Shown: piece after piece, positions 29,462-29,542 of the stretch
Layout of the letters: the number at the start of each line of letters is the position of its first letter
How positions within the stretch are numbered: the first letter of the stretch is position 1
Source of the DNA: GCA-002772825 sp964560655
GTDB taxonomy: Bacteria; Patescibacteriota; Minisyncoccia; GCA-002772825
Assembly (NCBI GenBank): GCA_964560655.1
Contig: CAZLLR010000006.1
Coordinates: forward strand, 1 to 29,542
Length of the DNA stretch: 29,542 nt
Reading direction: 5' to 3'
Position numbers and translations under genes: made by a program
Notes under the pieces: model-generated
Databases searched by the model: none
Told to the model about the DNA's origin: nothing
Seen by the model: the letters and a program-made list of their open reading frames with translations, nothing else

Positions 29462-29542
29462 TCATATATATCTTAAATATTCATCTATCCAATTTTTAAT
29501 ATTAAATTTTTCTTTCACTTTATTATACCCTCTTTTCCCAAA
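29462..29542 (-). CDS. C-terminal end of a gene running off the window (possibly GT4)
   Basis: From the window edge an open frame of 26 codons ends with TGA at 29462-29464. It reads FGKRGYNKVKEKFNIKNWID and then EYLRYI. This pattern of a Gly/Tyr turn followed by VKEKFN and a Trp/Tyr-rich helix is typical of the last helix of GT4 glycosyltransferases. Too little is present for a firm call. The stop overlaps the ATG of the short MNPVR frame, which is part of the inverted repeat at 29382-29460. Confidence 0.45.
   Translation of the reverse strand, partial: FGKRGYNKVKEKFNIKNWIDEYLRYI

Overview
The window looks like a chromosome fragment of a small-genome, AT-rich bacterium of the Candidate Phyla Radiation (Patescibacteria, most likely the Paceibacteria/Parcubacteria side). 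This is inferred from protein style and gene mix: a split transketolase, a lysine/alanine/proline-rich histone-like protein, a large secreted protein, a prepilin, PilM-like protein and SecA, few Shine-Dalgarno sequences, and many envelope glycan genes. No rRNA or tRNA gene was recognised, and TGA is used as a normal stop. A run of 100 N (15073-15172) shows that this is a scaffold, so distances across it are not reliable.

Layout. 1-1254 (minus): a secreted protein cut by the window edge and a type IV prepilin. 1297-8469 (minus): a central-carbon cluster. In transcription order it holds GAPDH, RpiB, an Rpe-family protein, transketolase N half, transketolase C half, a PfkB-family kinase, class II aldolase and a D-2-hydroxyacid dehydrogenase. 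Together these could interconvert pentose phosphates, fructose phosphates and triose phosphates. 8663-16326 (minus): housekeeping genes gatB, a NUDIX hydrolase, a PilM-like fusion, secA, the histone-like gene and murB. 16596-29542: an envelope-glycan locus with two sugar epimerases, a GT4, a polyprenyl-phosphate sugar transferase, an O-antigen ligase/polymerase with TPRs, a ferredoxin, a plus-strand trio (Trm112-like, GT2, UPF0104-type membrane protein), a B12-type radical SAM enzyme, a methyltransferase, a large membrane protein and the tail of another gene.

Most interesting signals. (1) A palindrome of the form TTGGAGGTTCAACCTCCAA occurs twice inside gatB, read in two frames, and once, degenerate, inside the rpe-like gene. 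Each time it encodes extra residues at an expected surface loop, recalling Rickettsia palindromic elements. (2) The Rpe-like protein lacks both metal-ligand histidines of true ribulose-phosphate 3-epimerases but keeps both aspartates. (3) The PilM-like protein continues into a PilN-like INLL motif, one membrane helix and an SH3b domain. (4) murB has a leader with a good promoter, a leaderless 8-codon ORF, an intrinsic terminator and a second long hairpin. (5) An inverted repeat built on CCCGTTAGAA brackets the start regions of two unrelated genes. (6) Two rod-like inverted-repeat RNAs (3165-3306 and 14897-15028) may be ncRNAs or leaders. Several genes have a -10 box so close to the ATG that leaderless transcripts are likely.

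Limits: all calls come from reading the sequence and translations by eye. No homology search, folding program or structure prediction was run.
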